A model generated the notes under the pieces. That model saw only the letters and a program-made list of their open reading frames with translations, was not told where the DNA came from and made no database searches. The position numbers were made by a program, and so were the translations under genes. A stretch of 64,000 nt of DNA from Paenibacillus sp. OK003 (GTDB lineage Bacteria; Bacillota; Bacilli; Paenibacillales; Paenibacillaceae), in the NCBI RefSeq assembly GCF_900109515.1, contig NZ_FOBD01000014.1, positions 124,001 to 188,000 of the forward strand, read 5' to 3'. Positions 7,681-16,463 of the stretch are shown here, one piece after another. The stretch's first letter is position 1, and each line of letters begins with the position of its first letter.

Positions 7681-8631
7681 ATGATCAGGAGATATGGTCG
7701 GCTGACCTTCTTATTGTTGTTCATGTTAATCATAGGACTCATGACCTCGGCTTGTACAAGTGTATCGCGAGACGTTGCACCAACAAAAGTAAGTCCGCAG
7801 ACTGAAACGGCTCAGGCTCCAGTAGTAGATACGGACGTCGCAGCAGCTAAGGAAAGTGAGCCAAGAGTCTATACTGCTGAAGAATTGGAAGGATATCCGG
7901 AGGATATTCGGGATATTTTGATGAGGGGCAAGCTGCGGATTGGATTGAAGGTGGAGGACCGTTATCCGTTCTTTTACACCGATGAAGAAGGTATACTGCG
8001 CGGGAGCGATGTCGAGCTTGCCAACGACATCGCTCTTAAACTCGGTGTGAAGCCGGAATATATCCGAACGGCTGATTCTTTTGATGAGGTGATTGATCAG
8101 GTGTCTTCCGGGGAGGTGGATGTCGGCATATCCAAATTAAGTATCACGCTGGAGCGGGCGAAGCGAGTTCTGTTCTCGGATGCCTATCTGCATTTCAAAC
8201 AAGCACTGCTCATTAACCGTCTTCAACTTGCGGAACTCGGACAAAAAGGCGAATATCCGGATGTGCTAACGCTGCTTCAGCAACGCGGAACAAAGATCGG
8301 CATTGTGCGAGGTACGTCTTACGTAGGCTTTACACGCGAGCTTTTTCCCACGCAAGAACAGACTGCCTACAAGAATACTTCCGAATTGTTTGATCATGTG
8401 CGGCAAGGCGAAGTGATCGCTGCTGTCTATGATGCTTTTGAAATCTCACGTTATTTGAATCAGAATCCTGCCTACTCCCTTGACCTTCAATATGTGCAGC
8501 TGGAGGATCAGGATGACGATATTGCCATCGCCGTTGATCCGCGCCGCATGCATCTCCACCAGTGGATTAACACGTATCTTCACATGCAGGAAAAGAACAT
8601 TCAGCGCTGGCTTGAAAACTATGGCATCTGA
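7681..8631 (+). CDS. Family 3-type solute-binding lipoprotein
   Basis: A 316-residue protein from ATG 7681. It has a hydrophobic signal (about 8-24), a lipobox-like TSAC with a slightly unusual -3 residue, and a Ser/Thr/Ala-rich linker to about residue 60. It then has the bacterial extracellular solute-binding family 3 pattern: GKLRIGLKVEDRYPFFY, GSDVELANDIALKLG, EVDVGISKLSITLERAKRV and GTKIGIVRGTSY. No ABC permease or ATPase for uptake lies next to it, so it may work with a remote transporter, act as a sensor, or sequester a ligand. It is the last gene of the co-directional cluster. An amino-acid-like ligand is typical of the family but not shown here. Confidence 0.82.
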   Translation: MIRRYGRLTFLLLFMLIIGLMTSACTSVSRDVAPTKVSPQTETAQAPVVDTDVAAAKESEPRVYTAEELEGYPEDIRDILMRGKLRIGLKVEDRYPFFYTDEEGILRGSDVELANDIALKLGVKPEYIRTADSFDEVIDQVSSGEVDVGISKLSITLERAKRVLFSDAYLHFKQALLINRLQLAELGQKGEYPDVLTLLQQRGTKIGIVRGTSYVGFTRELFPTQEQTAYKNTSELFDHVRQGEVIAAVYDAFEISRYLNQNPAYSLDLQYVQLEDQDDDIAIAVDPRRMHLHQWINTYLHMQEKNIQRWLENYGI

Positions 8632-8719
8632 ACAATAGGGTTGTGCTATGATACATAGATGAGCCTTATAGTACACTTTTTAATTCAATAAAAGGGAGGA
8701 AATCAGCGGTGGGACTTCC

Positions 8720-11700
8720 ATGAAAAAACATATACCCTATCTGTATTTCATCATTCCGATTGTTCTGTTTTTTCTGATTCTCACTGTACTGATTTTGTTC
8801 CAATTACCTCCTAGTCCCAATAAGCAGGAAGTTCAGGATGGACATCTGTCCATGACTCATGAATCCCTAATCACTGACGAAGGGAGCCAGTTGGATGGTG
8901 TGTGGGCATTCTATTGGGAGCAATTACTGGAGCCCAAGGATTTTGCAAGTGGCCATACGGGTCCGGTAAGTTACGTTAATGTTCCAGAATCTTGGGGGAA
9001 TTATGAGATCAATGGGCACAAGCTTGGTAATACGGGATTTGCCACGTATCGTCTGGTGGTGGATTTACCTGAGCAAGATATAGAGCTGGGATTATTAACC
9101 TCAGGGATAACTTCCGCACACCGATTGTGGATTAATGGCAAACTTGTATCGGAAAGTGGGATTGTGGGACGAACGTTAAAGGAATCTTCTTCATATAAGG
9201 TGCCTGCTCTGATCCGAATAGAGGCAGGGCAGACCCAAGTTGATATTATCATTCAAGTTTCGAACTATACACATCGAAAAGCGGGACTGTTTGGCTCTCT
9301 AATGATTGGTGAATATAATCAACTGAATCAATCCATGAAATACAAACTGGTATCCGAGAGCATGATTATTGGCTGCATGTTGATTATGGGGCTCTACCAT
9401 ATCCTGTTGTACACACTGCTACGCAAAAATCGGGAGTCTCTGTATTTTGGTCTGATCTGTATTCTGCTGGCCATGAAGAACAGCTCTGATTCCCAGTACA
9501 TTTTATCAGAGCTTATTCCGGGAATGAGTGGTGATACGTTCCTTAAAATTGAGTATTTAGGCTTCTTGGGCAGCTCCCCACTTGCTCTACTTTTTTGTTA
9601 CTCCATTTTCCCCAACGAAATGTCCAAACGATTGCGTGATATATTTTGGATTCCAGGGTTGCTGTTCACTTTATTTATCCTGTTTACACCTGCTCAGGTA
9701 TACACGAAGTTTGCGTTGTTCATGCAGGCATACGCCATTTTGATCGGGTTTGTGATCATTCAATATGTGGTCCGAGCTGCTATGAAAAATGTTGCTGGTG
9801 CGCGCTGGATGCTGGCAGGTAGCGTCGTATTCTTCATTACTGTAGTGAATGATATCTTAATGAATAACGGTATGATTCGAACAGGAATCTACTTCTCGTA
9901 CGGTCTTCTCTTTCTCATTCTCTGTCTGTCGATTGTTGTATCAACCCGATTTTCCAATGCCATGAAAACCAATGAACGCTTGTCTTCGCGTCTGCTTGAT
10001 TTGGATCGGGTTAAAGATGAGTTTCTCGCTAATACCTCTCACGAGCTTCGTACACCGCTCAACGGAATTATCGGGCTTACCCAGTCGTTGCTATATAGCA
10101 TGAATGACCGATTGGAAGATAGTCAGCGGATGCACCTGAACATGATCGTTTCAAGTGGCCAGCGTATGTCTTTTCTGATTAACGATATTCTGGATTATGC
10201 ACTTCTTAAGAATAACGATATGCGTCTGCATCGAACCCAAATAAATCTGCACCAATTGGTCCAGGTAGTCCTCACCGTGGTTAAGCCGCTCATTACAGGC
10301 AGGGATCTCATATTACACAATCGAATTGATCCTCATTTTCCACCGATTGAAGCAGATGAGAATCGAATGCAGCAAATTTTATTTAATCTGATCGGCAATG
10401 CGATCAAGTACACGCCATCAGGTCATATTGTGATTCGTGCACATGTTGTGCAGGGTGATGTGGAAATTCAGGTAGAGGATACGGGGATTGGCATACCTGA
10501 GGATAAATTTGCAATCATTTTCAATCCATTCGAGAAGCTTGAATCCATTGATAACACGGGTACCGGACTTGGACTAAAAATCACCAAGCACCTTGTCGAG
10601 CTGCATGGAGGAGAGATTAAGGTACAGTCAAAAGTGAATCAGGGCTCCCTTTTCTCGTTCACGATCGGGCAGCATAAGAAGAAGAATGCTTCATCTGCGC
10701 TACCGGATAAGCAAAACAATGAATTTAATCAGAACGGTGTCAACACCCTAAGTTCTGTTACAGAAGTTAAGATAGCCAGTTCACATCATCTTAATGTCGA
10801 AGTCAGTTCCGAGAAAGAATCGGAGTTACAACGTTATCACGTGTTGATTGTGGACGATGAACCCGTTAACCTGCAAGTGGTGATTCAACAGCTTGCACCA
10901 CTGGCATGTGTGTTTGAAATTGCGAACAGTGGTACTGAAGCACTCGCGCGTTTGAATGAATTGCAGGATATCGATCTGGTGATCACGGATATGATGATGG
11001 TCGGCATGTCGGGATATGAACTATGCGGATTGATCAGGGAGCGTTACAGCCTGATTGATTTACCTATTCTGATTATGACAGCGAGCAATCGAGATGACAC
11101 GATTACAGCTTGTTTTGCTGCTGGAGCCAATGATTATATTTCAAAACCGATTGGACGCAATGAACTCATAAGCCGTGTACGTACACTGTTGTTATTAAAA
11201 AGGTCTGCTCAAGAGTTAAGTCTGAATGCACAGCAACTTGCAGAGCTGAATCAGCAGTTATCCGAGTTGAATATCAACCTGGAGTATCGTATTCAGAGTC
11301 GTACGGTAGAGCTGGAGCAGAAAAATAAGGATCTGGGCCGTCTGGAATTGTCACGCAGACGATTGCTGAGCGATATATCCCATGAACTGCGCACACCGAT
11401 GACAGCAATTCAGGGTTATGTGGAGGCGATTGTATCCGGGTTGGTGGATAACGAAGAGGACCAAAAAATATATCTGCAAATGGTCTTAGTGAAGGCTCTG
11501 GGTTTGAATCGTCTGATTCACGATCTATTCGAGCTGTCCCGTTTGGAATCTGGCAAGTCTGAAATGATCTTAATCATGATGAGCTTACAGGAATTAATGG
11601 ATACCATTCAGGACAAATTCAGGCTGGACATTACGCGTGCCGATCTGAGCTATGAGTTTCAGGTGAACATTCCTATTGCTCAGCGAAGGGATTATCAAGT

Positions 11701-12073
11701 CGTGATTGATATGGATCGTATTACCCAGGTTTTGACCAATCTGGTGTTTAACGCGATTCAGCATACAGGTGCAGAGGGGATGATTCGTCTTCATTGTTCC
11801 ATTGAGGAATGGGAAAGTGGTGGTGATTCGCCAGGACAACTCACCATCCGTGTGGAGGACAATGGAGCGGGGATTATGGAAGAGTCACTTCCCTTTGTAT
11901 TTGATCGCTTTTTCCGTGAGAAACACGATCGGCATGTGGTTCAGGGTAGTGGTATTGGACTTGCGATTGCGAAGGAAATCATCCAATATCATAATGGGAA
12001 CATTTACGTAGAAAGTGCGGTCGGAAAAGGGAGTTCCTTTTATTTCACGCTGCCTCTGTATGTTTTGGATTAG
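8720..12073 (+). CDS. Hybrid sensor with two histidine kinase modules and an internal receiver
   Basis: A 1117-residue membrane protein. The order is: N-terminal TM helix (8-28); extracytoplasmic beta-rich region of 7TMR-DISM extracellular type (GVWAFYWEQL, WGNYEINGHKLGNTGFATYRL); a seven-helix membrane block (about 210-410); first HisKA with H441 (SHELRTPLNG) and HATPase; receiver domain with D757 (VITDMMM) and KPIG; a coiled-coil (LNINLEYRIQSRTVELEQKN); second HisKA with H888 (SHELRTPMTA) and HATPase (GSGIGLAIAKEI). No output DNA-binding domain is present, and no response regulator gene is adjacent. It follows the peptide cluster after 89 bp but may be independent. A role in sensing the cluster product is possible and untested. 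Confidence 0.9.
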   Translation: MKKHIPYLYFIIPIVLFFLILTVLILFQLPPSPNKQEVQDGHLSMTHESLITDEGSQLDGVWAFYWEQLLEPKDFASGHTGPVSYVNVPESWGNYEINGHKLGNTGFATYRLVVDLPEQDIELGLLTSGITSAHRLWINGKLVSESGIVGRTLKESSSYKVPALIRIEAGQTQVDIIIQVSNYTHRKAGLFGSLMIGEYNQLNQSMKYKLVSESMIIGCMLIMGLYHILLYTLLRKNRESLYFGLICILLAMKNSSDSQYILSELIPGMSGDTFLKIEYLGFLGSSPLALLFCYSIFPNEMSKRLRDIFWIPGLLFTLFILFTPAQVYTKFALFMQAYAILIGFVIIQYVVRAAMKNVAGARWMLAGSVVFFITVVNDILMNNGMIRTGIYFSYGLLFLILCLSIVVSTRFSNAMKTNERLSSRLLDLDRVKDEFLANTSHELRTPLNGIIGLTQSLLYSMNDRLEDSQRMHLNMIVSSGQRMSFLINDILDYALLKNNDMRLHRTQINLHQLVQVVLTVVKPLITGRDLILHNRIDPHFPPIEADENRMQQILFNLIGNAIKYTPSGHIVIRAHVVQGDVEIQVEDTGIGIPEDKFAIIFNPFEKLESIDNTGTGLGLKITKHLVELHGGEIKVQSKVNQGSLFSFTIGQHKKKNASSALPDKQNNEFNQNGVNTLSSVTEVKIASSHHLNVEVSSEKESELQRYHVLIVDDEPVNLQVVIQQLAPLACVFEIANSGTEALARLNELQDIDLVITDMMMVGMSGYELCGLIRERYSLIDLPILIMTASNRDDTITACFAAGANDYISKPIGRNELISRVRTLLLLKRSAQELSLNAQQLAELNQQLSELNINLEYRIQSRTVELEQKNKDLGRLELSRRRLLSDISHELRTPMTAIQGYVEAIVSGLVDNEEDQKIYLQMVLVKALGLNRLIHDLFELSRLESGKSEMILIMMSLQELMDTIQDKFRLDITRADLSYEFQVNIPIAQRRDYQVVIDMDRITQVLTNLVFNAIQHTGAEGMIRLHCSIEEWESGGDSPGQLTIRVEDNGAGIMEESLPFVFDRFFREKHDRHVVQGSGIGLAIAKEIIQYHNGNIYVESAVGKGSSFYFTLPLYVLD

Positions 12074-12129
12074 GGGAATGACAAGGATTTACAGTAATTA
12101 GCCATTAATGAGTGGCGTTCAACAGGAAA

Positions 12130-12167
12130 ACGAGTACTCAGTGTTCACCCGGGTACTCGTTTTTTTG
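12130..12167 (+). terminator. Rho-independent terminator after the hybrid kinase
   Basis: ACGAGTAC (12130-12137) pairs with GTACTCGT (12153-12160), followed by a run of six to seven T. Confidence 0.9.
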
Positions 12168-12204
12168 TTTTGCATGGAGCGCCTTAGAAGTTCATTTTAA
12201 TCGG

Positions 12205-13194
12205 TTAGTTCGATGATGAAGACGCGGCTGCAGCCGATGCTGCGGCAGCTGCTGCCATGGCAGCTTGTTGAGCGATGATAAGATTCGTGATACTGGTTGA
12301 GATCGCTGTCGTAAGCACACCGTTTCGCAGATTCTCCACATGTTGAATGGCTATCAACGCGGATGAGAACAGGAGCAACTCCTGTTTATCGATCGACCAG
12401 GCACCGAAGCCTTTTTGAGTCCGTAACCAGTCATTTGTTTCCGCGACTTCATCCACTAACGCGTCTCTGTCCGAAGGCAGTAGTGAAAGTATCCCGAGAG
12501 AGGGTAGTGTGTACATTTTATCCATGCGGAGATTCCTTTTACGAAAAGCTTCATTTAAGGCAATCACCCGAGCACCGGCATCCGGGGGATTATCTCCAAG
12601 AACCAGTACCTGTGTTAACGCCTGCACACTGTTTCTGGAAGAAAACTCTGGTTTTAATTCCCCATAGAGTTGTTCCATACGTGCCACACCAGTATCCACC
12701 TCGAGATCGGAGAGGGCTAACATGGCAGCAAAAATGTAGTCATCCTGTCCAGTGAGGAAGCGATGCTCTGCTTTCATGCCGTCATAAAATAATTTGGCCC
12801 GCTCCACCGTAGGTTGAAACTGGTCAGGTGATGTCTGAGTAGCGATCTGATAGGCGGCAATAACCAGATAATCGGAGTTGCGAAATTTGGTCTCTTTCAT
12901 CAAGTCATAGACATGCAGGGTGTCTGCCAGCTTCGTCTCTTCATCTGTTGTAAGGGAGAGCATGGCAGCAATGCTAATGGCCGAATTACCTCTGAATGCA
13001 GAGAAGAGTTTTGTGTTTTGCTTAATCAACTCATGGCTTTGACGAATAGCTTCCCCATCGGCTGTTTTATTCTCCGCTGCATAGAGCAGGGCAACCAGAC
13101 GTTGCATCATCGCATGTTGCCATTTGAACGACTTCTTGATGATCTGGGTGTTGGAAACAAATAATTCAACTCGTTCTGTATGTTGTTGTTGCAT
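12205..13194 (-). CDS. DUF4003-like protein
   Basis: A 329-residue cytosolic helical protein. The start is the ATG at 13194, six bases after GGAGGT; the GTG two codons earlier abuts that site and is less likely. Repeated helical segments (FSAFRGNSAISIAAMLSL, FRNSDYLVIAAYQIA, LTGQDDYIFAAMLAL, RNLRMDKMYTLPSLGILSLL) match what I remember of the DUF4003 family, found in Bacillus and Paenibacillus and of unknown function. The C-terminus is an Ala/Ser-rich tail (about 310-329) that looks unstructured. It is transcribed toward the terminator of the upstream kinase gene. No function can be assigned. Confidence 0.75.
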   Translation of the reverse strand: MQQQHTERVELFVSNTQIIKKSFKWQHAMMQRLVALLYAAENKTADGEAIRQSHELIKQNTKLFSAFRGNSAISIAAMLSLTTDEETKLADTLHVYDLMKETKFRNSDYLVIAAYQIATQTSPDQFQPTVERAKLFYDGMKAEHRFLTGQDDYIFAAMLALSDLEVDTGVARMEQLYGELKPEFSSRNSVQALTQVLVLGDNPPDAGARVIALNEAFRKRNLRMDKMYTLPSLGILSLLPSDRDALVDEVAETNDWLRTQKGFGAWSIDKQELLLFSSALIAIQHVENLRNGVLTTAISTSITNLIIAQQAAMAAAAAASAAAASSSSN

Positions 13195-13227
13195 AGGCAC
13201 ACCTCCATACTCACTTTTATTTTACAG

Positions 13228-13593
13228 TTAGATAATTAGGAATATCAAATGAATTAAAGCGATTATTCCCATAGGGTAGATCAATGATCTGGAGAACCCA
13301 TTTTTAAATTCATTTCGAGGATGCTTTTCGAAAAAGAAGTGTAATACGGTATGTATGATGAAAAAGATATCCAGCACCCAAAATGTAATGGTTTGATACG
13401 AGCTAAAAAGAAGAGAGAGGATGATCGTATACATTGGCAAGTGAATCCAAGTGAAATACCTGTAGGCTTTATCATCTTCCATATCTTTTAACACCATAAA
13501 CAATTTCCACTCGGACCGCCGGATGGCATCCATTTCGTGAAGCAGAAAGAGAGACAGGTTAAACAAAAATAAAACCAGTAAAAAGTCAGGCAT
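13228..13593 (-). CDS. Small four-helix membrane protein (DUF6713-like)
   Basis: A 121-residue integral membrane protein. ATG 13593 is chosen because AAGGAG lies seven bases upstream; an upstream in-frame ATG would add eight basic residues without a ribosome site. Four hydrophobic helices are evident (about 4-20, 50-67, 71-86, 104-120), with a conserved-looking HEMDAIRRSEW motif after helix 1 and an HxxxHFFFE segment after helix 3. It resembles small DUF6713-type membrane proteins of unknown role. It lies 33 bp upstream of the DUF4003-like gene on the same strand and may be cotranscribed with it. Confidence 0.7.
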   Translation of the reverse strand: MPDFLLVLFLFNLSLFLLHEMDAIRRSEWKLFMVLKDMEDDKAYRYFTWIHLPMYTIILSLLFSSYQTITFWVLDIFFIIHTVLHFFFEKHPRNEFKNGFSRSLIYPMGIIALIHLIFLII

Positions 13594-13761
13594 GCTAAGT
13601 CTCCTTTTCCTATTCAATCTGCTCCTATCTTACTAAAGGTAATTTGATTTGGCAAAATATGAAAAAAAGGTTCACGCTCCGTTCATACGTGCTTGATATG
13701 CTCTCGAAAGAAAGCGTTAGGAACAGGTATTAAAAAATATGCGGAGTGGTGGGGACAAGTC

Positions 13762-15735
13762 ATGTCAACGTTGATAAGAAAGATTTATGGGAAAATGATT
13801 TTACTGGTGTTATTGTTAGGCATGATATCAGGGGCAACTGGATTAGGGACCATGCCACTATCGGCAGCAGTATCCAATCCGGGATTAAATTCGGGCAAAT
13901 TGGAGCAAGGAGTCGTAGCTAATCTGGAGGATACTGATCAGTTAACAGCATTCATTGATGGGATTATGGATGTTCAAATGGATTCTTTACAGATTCCGGG
14001 TGCCGTCATTTCGATTGTGAAGGATGGGAAGATTCTGCTCTCCAAAGGGTACGGACATTCGAACATCGAAGAAAATAAACCCGTTGATCCCGAGACCAGC
14101 CTGTTTCGGATTGCGTCGACCACAAAGCTGTTCACATGGACCGCAGTGATGCAGCTGGTTGAGGAGGGAAAGCTTGATCTGGACACTGACGTTAACACCT
14201 ATCTGAAAACGGTGAAAATACCACCAACCTATGCGGAACCAATTACGTTACGTCATCTCATGACCCATACGGCAGGCTTTGAGGAAGGCGGTGTTGGATA
14301 TCAGATTACCACCGATCCAGAGAAGCTCCCCGTCTCCATTGTAGAAACAATGGCAAACCATATGCCAGCACGGGTCATGCCTTCAGGCGAGATGATGGCC
14401 TATTCCAACTATGGTGCCTCACTCGCGGGACTTATCGTCGAAGAAGTTGGTGGCATTGCTTATAATGACTATATACAGAAAAATATATTTGATCCGCTGA
14501 GCATGAAGTATGCTACGGTGGAGGAGCCTGTTCCGGCATCGTTGAAGCCCTATGCCGTACTTGGATATGCCCGAGCCAATGGCGAGTATGTAACCAAGCG
14601 TCCTACGTTTGAAGGTGGCTTCCGACCTGCAGGATCAGGCAGTGTCTCGGCGAATGATATGGCTCATTTCATGATTGCCCATTTACAGGACGGACAATAT
14701 GAGGATAAGCAAATTCTCAAGCCGGAAACCGCCAGGCTTATGCATTCCCCGGCATTCCAGTTTGACGAACGTTTACCCGCCATGGACTTGGGCTTTTATG
14801 AGTTGAACATGAATGGACTGCGTGTGATCTCTCATGGAGGTGCCGACGAGCTATTTAATACAGCGCTTTATCTTGTACCAGACCAACAAGTCGGCATATT
14901 TGTTTCCTATAGTGGAGGGGACGGTGGAACGGCAGCAGGAGGATTGGCGCAAGCCTTCTTTGATCGTTACTATCCTGCCCATATGACGAATCAGCCTGCT
15001 GCAACCTCTATTGAACTGGGGGAGCCTCTGGAGAAATATGCAGGTTCCTATCAATTTACACGTCGTAATCACACGAAGATCGATAAGTTTTTCAGTTTTC
15101 TGACTCAGATCAATATTGAAGTTTCGGATAACCGGTTGTCGATTGGAAGTGGTGCAGATCAGCAAGTATACACTCCGATTGGAGTGAATCTATTCCAGGA
15201 AGTCGGCGGCAAGCATCAGATGGGATTCCGTACGGATACAGAGGGCAAGGTCACGTATCTGTTTCTGGATATACTCAACCCCATGCCACTGGAACCAACC
15301 CCGTTAATTAATCAATCGAAGTTCTGGCTTCCGTTGCTCGGTATCTCGGCCGTTCTGTTCATTACCGTACTACTGGGAGCTGTTTATCGTAGACGCAAAA
15401 TCAAAGCGATGCCAAGGGCGCAGAAATGGGCAGTCCTGCTGTCGGTAGTTACGTCCGTGTGGTCATTGGTGACCTTGGGAGCTACACTTCTGGTGATGAA
15501 CATAGATCTGATCGATCGACTCAGTCATATTCCACTATCTCTACGTCTTTATCTGTTCATGCCTCTGATTCTTGTGGGATGGAGTGTGGCAATCGTAACA
15601 ATGAACGTTCTGGCATGGAAAAACAAATATTGGACGTTACCTAAGCGTGTGTACTATACGTTCGTAACTCTAGCAGCAGTAACCTTATGTTTATTTTTCT
15701 ATCATTGGAATCTGTTGGGCTGGCATTTTGGTTGA
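13762..15735 (+). CDS. Beta-lactamase-fold serine hydrolase with C-terminal membrane helices
   Basis: A 657-residue protein from ATG 13762 (GGGGACA upstream). A signal anchor (about 10-35) precedes a class C beta-lactamase/PBP4*-type domain (about 60-420) with S119-T-T-K122 (ASTTKLF), Y214-S-N216 and H358-G-G. A lipocalin-like beta segment follows (about 430-530), and then four TM helices fill the C-terminus. This build is common in Firmicute penicillin-binding-protein-like esterases and D-aminopeptidases, often near resistance or envelope-stress regulators. It is followed by an OmpR-type two-component pair, and the next gene begins about 50 bp after its stop. The substrate is unknown; peptidoglycan or D-amino peptides are plausible. 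Confidence 0.85.
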   Translation: MSTLIRKIYGKMILLVLLLGMISGATGLGTMPLSAAVSNPGLNSGKLEQGVVANLEDTDQLTAFIDGIMDVQMDSLQIPGAVISIVKDGKILLSKGYGHSNIEENKPVDPETSLFRIASTTKLFTWTAVMQLVEEGKLDLDTDVNTYLKTVKIPPTYAEPITLRHLMTHTAGFEEGGVGYQITTDPEKLPVSIVETMANHMPARVMPSGEMMAYSNYGASLAGLIVEEVGGIAYNDYIQKNIFDPLSMKYATVEEPVPASLKPYAVLGYARANGEYVTKRPTFEGGFRPAGSGSVSANDMAHFMIAHLQDGQYEDKQILKPETARLMHSPAFQFDERLPAMDLGFYELNMNGLRVISHGGADELFNTALYLVPDQQVGIFVSYSGGDGGTAAGGLAQAFFDRYYPAHMTNQPAATSIELGEPLEKYAGSYQFTRRNHTKIDKFFSFLTQINIEVSDNRLSIGSGADQQVYTPIGVNLFQEVGGKHQMGFRTDTEGKVTYLFLDILNPMPLEPTPLINQSKFWLPLLGISAVLFITVLLGAVYRRRKIKAMPRAQKWAVLLSVVTSVWSLVTLGATLLVMNIDLIDRLSHIPLSLRLYLFMPLILVGWSVAIVTMNVLAWKNKYWTLPKRVYYTFVTLAAVTLCLFFYHWNLLGWHFG

Positions 15736-15788
15736 CCCTCCACCCAGGTGGAAGAGGAGAAGAAATCTATTGGAGGCATGCATTTGAT

Positions 15789-16463
15789 ATGACCCAAATC
15801 CTTGTCGTGGACGACGATGTGCACATTCGTGAGCTGATTACCTTGTTTTTGCGGAATGAGGGATTTGAGATCGTGGTGGCTAAAGACGGTGCCGAAGCAT
15901 TGGATATTGTTGAGAAATCCCCAATTGATCTGGTTATCCTCGATATTATGATGCCCAAATTGGATGGTTGGGAACTATGCCGGGAGATCCGGCGCATGGA
16001 TCTGAATATGCCGCTCTTGATGGTTACGGTCAAAGGGGAATCGGCTCAGAAAGTGAAGGGATTCCAGCTTGGAACAGATGATTATCTGACGAAGCCCTTC
16101 GATCCACTGGAGCTTGTGATGAGAGTGAAAGCATTGCTGAAACGGTATCTGATTGTCTCTTCCCAAACGATTCAATTGGGGGGCATTACACTGAATCGCC
16201 GCAGCTTTCAAGTGATTCGAGGGGAAGAGACGCTTAATCTGCCTTTAAAGGAGTTCGAATTGCTGTTCATGCTGGCGAATCAGCCTGGGCAGATATTTAC
16301 CCGGGAACAGCTGATTACGAAAATCTGGGGGAGCGACTATGAAGGGGATGACCGAACGGTTGACGTTCACATTAAGCGATTAAGGGAAAAATTCGCTGGT
16401 GATGCCCACCATTTTCAGATTGAAACGGCCCGCAGTTTGGGCTACCGGTTAGTGATCACATGA
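15789..16463 (+). CDS. OmpR/PhoB-family response regulator
   Basis: A 224-residue regulator from ATG 15789, behind TTGGAGG. The receiver domain (1-118) has the acidic pair DDD near residue 9, phosphorylation site D52 (VILDIMMP) and the Lys of LTKPFDP. The winged-helix output domain (about 128-222) has the typical LPLKEFELLFMLANQPGQIFTRE and DDRTVDVHIKRLREK. It overlaps the kinase gene by four bases (ATGA), so the pair is translationally coupled. The arrangement downstream of an envelope serine hydrolase suggests cell-envelope sensing. As an OmpR-type factor it would bind direct repeats, but which repeats is unknown. Confidence 0.95.
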   Translation: MTQILVVDDDVHIRELITLFLRNEGFEIVVAKDGAEALDIVEKSPIDLVILDIMMPKLDGWELCREIRRMDLNMPLLMVTVKGESAQKVKGFQLGTDDYLTKPFDPLELVMRVKALLKRYLIVSSQTIQLGGITLNRRSFQVIRGEETLNLPLKEFELLFMLANQPGQIFTREQLITKIWGSDYEGDDRTVDVHIKRLREKFAGDAHHFQIETARSLGYRLVIT

